64,000 bases of DNA, from the NCBI GenBank assembly GCA_948567375.1, contig OX419758.1, positions 50,225,001-50,289,000 on the forward strand. The letters are read 5' to 3'. The position numbers and the translations under genes are program-made. Shown piece after piece: positions 59,544 to 64,000 of the stretch. The DNA comes from Lunularia cruciata (taxonomy: Eukaryota > Streptophyta > Marchantiopsida > Lunulariales > Lunulariaceae). Position 1 is the stretch's first letter; each line of letters starts with the position of its first letter. Under the pieces are notes generated by a model that saw only the letters and a list, made by a program, of their open reading frames with translations, made no database searches and was not told the DNA's origin.

Positions 59544-60357
59544 TCTTGCATCTCCATCCCACTTTGCACATCTGTATGAGGAGATAAAATGGCTTGAGTG
59601 GAGGAGAATGACACTCAAGAGTGAGATTTTGAGACTTATCATGTTGAGAGAGATTATGACGTTATCTAGATAGTTCATTCCTTGTATAGTCTATGCTCAT
59701 GAGAGATGGAAGAAGATTTTACTTCTAAATTTTAATTGTTGGGAAGACATAATGTGGTATACAAGTCCTCTCTACATCCAATAGAGAGCCTCCATGAAAT
59801 GGTTAGGTGGTCAACTTATAGAGGTAGGAGTACATTTGCATATGTACCACAGCCTCAAGTTAGATAGTTTGTGGAGTATTGTATTACATGGTTTGAGGTT
59901 ATCCTTTGGGTTGATACCATAAGGGTAGAGGTAGAGCACTTCTTCCAATCCATATAGGATGAAGGGTTATTACCCTTGGGAGTACACATTGGGGTGCACT
60001 TTATGGCCTTGCTTGATGGAGAAGATAGTTATTGTGATACAATGAGAGTTTTCATACATAGACCATATAGTTCATTTATTTTGTTAGGTCTATCACTATA
60101 AGATATTTTGATAGTGCATTCCTTCCATACTATAAAAACCATCCCCATTGTACTATCTATCCTCCTTTGTTTACTCCATCTTTCATGAGTAGATTAGATT
60201 CACCTACTTCTTCATTAAGTGTAAAAGACCAAGGAGAGAAATAGGAGAATGGAAGATCAAAGTAAAAGATCAAGTGTGACTCTTGAATGAGGAAAACTCC
60301 AAATGCCTAGCATGAGCTTGGCCTTTGGTATTTATAAGGGACATACAAGGCTCTTGA

Positions 60358-60562
60358 GAAGCTTCTCAAGAAGCTTCCTAAAAGTTGCCTTCTTGAAAGT
60401 GCAAGCTAAGTTAACCAAGAAGCTTCTTGAGGAACTTCCTTTTAGAAGCCACCTACTTGGCATGCAAGTTAAACTAGTCATGAAATTTTCCAAGAAGTTT
60501 CCCTCTAGAAGTTACCACTTGGAAGATACCAAGAAGCTTCCTAGATGCTTCTAGAATATTCT
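60358..60562 (+). promoter_or_regulatory. heat-shock-element-like array
   Basis: GAAnnTTC palindromes occur at 60358-60365, 60370-60377, 60419-60426, 60494-60501 and 60533-60540, mostly as GAAGCTTC. They end in a perfect three-unit element TTCTAGAATATTC (60549-60561). TATA-like sites lie just upstream (ATAAAAACC at about 60130, TATTTATAAG at about 60330). The array also encodes an open frame (60303-60554) made of related short repeats, so it may simply be a degenerate minisatellite. Confidence 0.35.
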
Positions 60563-62900
60563 TATAATTCTTGGCTAATTTGTCCTATTTTCTATTTCAT
60601 AAATCTCAACTAACTCATTTGTAAACTCCATATTGTTACATTAGGAGACCTCTTGAGAGCTCACTTAGATAGATTCCAAGTCAACACATGCTTGGCTATT
60701 GATTTCACAACCAAGGAGTAGACTTTGCATCATCTTAGAGATTATAGTGTAGATCCATATGATAGTCTTGTGATATCCTTTGCCTATCACCATATGCGAT
60801 AGTCTGAGTGGGATTGGATATGGACATATAGTCTAGTATTTTTCAATGCCCACTTATATATATAGCTTGAGGAGGCACTTGTGCATATTGGATACACGCT
60901 ACATTAGGATTTTGGGTAGCTTGTGACTCTATCACATATAGTGTTTTTATTGCTTGTAAATATCTTTTGCATTCAAATTGCATTTTTGTATATTCACTAG
61001 GTCACTACTATATCACTTGTAAATTTTTTTCTCATATTCCGTTCTTGTATATTCACTCTAGAGTATACACTATACATCATTTATGTTTGAGATGTGGTAT
61101 GATTATATGATGATTTGTACATTACATCTTACCCAACTAGCATTTGTATACACCTTAATAGGTCTTTAAATTTTGCTTATCTTATATAAGTGCAATCTCT
61201 CCATTTGTGGTTCCCTACAACTAACACTTAACCACTCTAACATCCCTATCCAACAAGAATCTTATATAAGAACCATCCTTAAACTTTACTCCCATCCACT
61301 CACTTACTTCTACCATTTAACTTTATAAACCCTAATCTATAATACCAATTTAAATCTACTATTAAATTTATATACTTGTGGTGTTATAATGATATTTATC
61401 TATTAATATCCTTAAACTTAGACATATTTTATCACTCAACCTTAAACCTTAGCCTTAAACGACTGGTAAATATATATACATATTGTGTTATAATGATTTT
61501 TTTAGTATTATTATCCTTAAATGTAGACATATTTTTTCACTCAACCCTAAAGTTTGACATATAGTATATTCTACACTTGGATAGACACATATACCTTGAT
61601 CTATTTATACTTTAAACTTTGATATTTCTTAACCTTGACATATTTTATTCTAATATTTTAAAATTTTATATTTCTCTTCTTGACATTTAAACTTTTATAT
61701 ATCTCTACCTTGATATATTTGACACAAATATATATGTTATACTTCTTGATATATTTTATAATTTGACATAAGATATAAAGTATAAGTTGACATATATTGG
61801 GAAAAAGTTGTATTACTAAGTGAATCAAGATATATATTCCAAAATATATTATACTCTGAGATATATTATGAAAAATAATAACCGGAAAGTTTGGACATTG
61901 AAGTTCACAATAGGCTCCAACACAAGTCTATCTATATATGAATTTTGCTATACAATAAGAGAAAAGATACATAAATATTTGCAATCAAGTGCTCCTTAGC
62001 CTATGTGATCCAAATGAACCCTGACTCAAAACAAACCAAACCCCTTCCCAACCTGATCCATAACTTAGCCAAGATGAATCCCTGCTCAAAACCCCCCTAT
62101 GGTCAAATGACTCTCCAAGCGACAACCCAAGAAGCACAACTAACTTTATCAGGTCTGGATGAACCCTTGCACGACCCTAAACACCAATTCACTAAATATC
62201 TTGGGCCAAAAAACCTCATAATCCAAACAAACTCCATGCCAAACACCCCAAAACTAGATAATTCCATAAAGCTCTCCCCACTCCACCCATCAAACCTCCA
62301 ATTCATTTCAATGAACATTGTTTCAAACCCTCTCAACCCAACAAACCCTATTTTACAAGTGTGGGTATCTCAAATTTGAAATGTCAAAGTTTAGTGGGTT
62401 TATCTGGAATTTTCACATAAGAGTACACTTGGGTTATTTGCATGTTACAAGTTGTGTGTTTTGTTCCATATGAGAAATCTTTATGAAGACTTTTTAAAGA
62501 GTTATTCATAATATTATCCCTCTTCACACAATATGCAACTAAGCATTCCTATTTTGGTATCTAGTAATCAAAGTCTAGAATGGTAATTAATATTATTTCT
62601 ATACAATGGGACCAAAATTTTCCAATACTTTGGAAATTTTGGTTGATGCATGTAACTTCTATAAGTCCTACAAGGGGGCTGTCTAATTCACCAATCATAT
62701 TCATAATACTCTTAATTTCATTGATTAATTTCTTGGCTTGAGCTAATTCTAATGTCATCAATTGTAATTGCTTAGATTTTGAACTACTCTTCTTTATTCT
62801 TAACCTTTCCACCTTTGATCTCATCTTCTCATAGTCTTTTTTCTTCTCAAATCTACTTTCACTCAAAGTTTCTCAATCTTTTCAAATGTCTTGGGCCAAA
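60563..62900. other. AT-rich intergenic sequence
   Basis: Mostly AT-rich and low-complexity. A diverged tandem duplication of about 104 bases (GTGTTATAATGAT at 61381 and 61485, each followed by TAGACATATTTTxTCACTCAACC) lies at 61372-61580. Plus 62005-62379 is an open frame of 124 codons rich in Pro, Asn, Leu and Ser with no recognisable domain. Confidence 0.5.
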
Positions 62901-62909
62901 AAATGTAGG

Positions 62910-63280
62910 TGATGCTCTCTGGCCTTTGTCTACCATAGCCAAGAACTCAAAGGCTCAACATCAGAGAAGTGAGCTCTCTAGAGTTGCACTTCAAAAGTAT
63001 ACCCTCCGCTCTCCAACCCTAATGGTTCCACCGACAGTACGATTGATGCAAGTGATAATGGGCCCCACCATATAGTCAATACCTCAAACACAAAATCTGA
63101 CTGTCAACAAGTAGTCTATGAGTATCTACCAAAATATTCTTGACTACCAACACTACTACTCCAAAGTCCAAGCAATCTAAGTGTGATGATACAAATGGTG
63201 TGACAATTGTTGTGCATATACACATCGTTATATAACATACATTGTTATAGAAGCACAACTCACACATAAGTCATACATGG
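62910..63280. repeat. third copy of the repeat at 5150-5460
   Basis: Shares CCATAGCCAAGAACTCAAAG, GCTCAACATCA.AGAAGTGAG, CCAACAAGTAGTC/TCAACAAGTAGTC, and TGACTACCAA.ACTAC with 5160-5400; the order of blocks is the same. The copies are about 57 kb apart and in the same orientation. Probably a dispersed transposon piece, class unknown. Confidence 0.7.
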
Positions 63281-64000
63281 ACTCTCAAGTGCCACAATTT
63301 TCCCCCTAGCTGGCGGTTAGGTCCCTCTAACTCCAGATAGCCATCTACTCCAAGTATATGGTATACCCTATGGTGGGCAAAAGATCAAGAGGTTTGGTGC
63401 TATCAAGCCCTATCGTTAGTTGCCTTTGTGCAATCTGTACCATATAAAGGATGAACTAGCTATAGGTCAAGTATATCTAGGAGAAAACCATTGTCCTTGA
63501 GGAACCATTATGAGGAGAGGAGTCATGCATGCCATATACCATCCTCTTGAATAGCTATCACACACTAACATAGTAGTAGCATCACCAAAAGAACCGCATA
63601 AGATATACCACAAGCCTACACATACAAGTGCCAAGCTTGAGTCCATAGTACCATCAATTTTTGGGAGGTGACATGGTGCACAATTGTGCACATGATCCTT
63701 CCAAACAACACCATCATGTCCTTCTAACACAAGGACTCCAGATGGCAAAACCTCATGCAATCTCAAGATAGTGCAGCTTATAGAACCATCAATTGTTGTT
63801 GGTGTTATTTGCTATAATATACATAGTCACGTGGATGAAATTGATGGATCAAGGATCTATAACCTCCTACTTGAATGGTAGCATTGCATAAGGTACCCTT
63901 ATGCTGAGCAATTGCCAAGTTCTCAAAGGCCATCGGCATCACTCTCCAAAAAAGCTTAGCCTGTTGAGAACATGCGCTCATCCATACATCTGGATCATCA
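63281..64000. other. no gene recognised; window end
   Basis: Balanced to AT-rich sequence with short frames only (the longest is 99 codons, minus 63467-63766). A TTCCCCCTAGCTGGCGGTTAG string at about 63300 could be part of an element end, but no partner was found. Confidence 0.4.

Noticed and set aside
1-64000. CRISPR arrays, operons, phage or bacterial defence systems
   Set aside because: No regularly spaced repeats or prokaryotic gene clusters; the content is that of a plant nuclear genome.
1-64000. tRNA, rRNA or organelle-derived inserts
   Set aside because: No cloverleaf-type box A/B combination, rRNA core sequence or plastid/mitochondrial gene was recognised by eye; a tRNAscan-SE and Infernal run would settle it.

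Overview
The window looks like nuclear DNA of a seed plant. A gymnosperm of conifer type is the best guess, because the degraded Ty3 families and the PIF/Harbinger transposase resemble elements I know from that group; this is inference and I cannot name a species. There is no bacterial gene organisation, and most of the DNA is decayed transposable elements and AT-rich intergenic sequence. Only two genes look intact: a same-strand pair of intronless WAT1-related (EamA-type, ten-helix) transporter genes on the minus strand (14752-15951 and 20571-21770), each 399 residues and about three quarters identical by eye.

Layout. 1-13.4 kb is repeat-rich: two overlapping gag/protease remnants of a chromovirus family plus an LTR piece (1-1995), a plus-strand Ty3 integrase remnant with a probable LTR (2050-3572), imperfect tandem repeats (4.26-6.58 kb), a minus-strand LINE with one nonsense codon (about 7474-9540), a cluster of three hairpins (12.2-12.75 kb) and a possible Ty1/copia integrase trace (about 12.9-13.05 kb). 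13.4-35.7 kb is the gene-bearing, TE-poor interval with the WAT1-like pair and long stretches in which I recognise nothing. It includes a CpG-rich promoter-like island (24.42-24.72 kb) and a short dispersed motif (25.7-27.0 kb).

35.77-56.1 kb is a stack of nested elements. A decayed PIF/Harbinger transposase is followed by an old plus-strand Ty3-type element (about 38.6-53.9 kb, with a large LTR family that also occurs in inverted orientation on both sides). Into the old element's protease region a younger minus-strand chromovirus inserted (41755-49038, both LTRs, PBS, PPT, chromodomain, TSD CATAT). Into that element a solo LTR of its own family inserted (45386-46117, TSD CATGA). The insertion order can be read directly from the sequence.

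56.1-64 kb holds microsatellites, tandem duplications, a heat-shock-element-like array (60.36-60.56 kb) and another copy of the repeat seen at 5-6 kb; no gene is recognised there. All retroelement coding regions carry stops, frameshifts or lost catalytic residues, so none appears autonomous.
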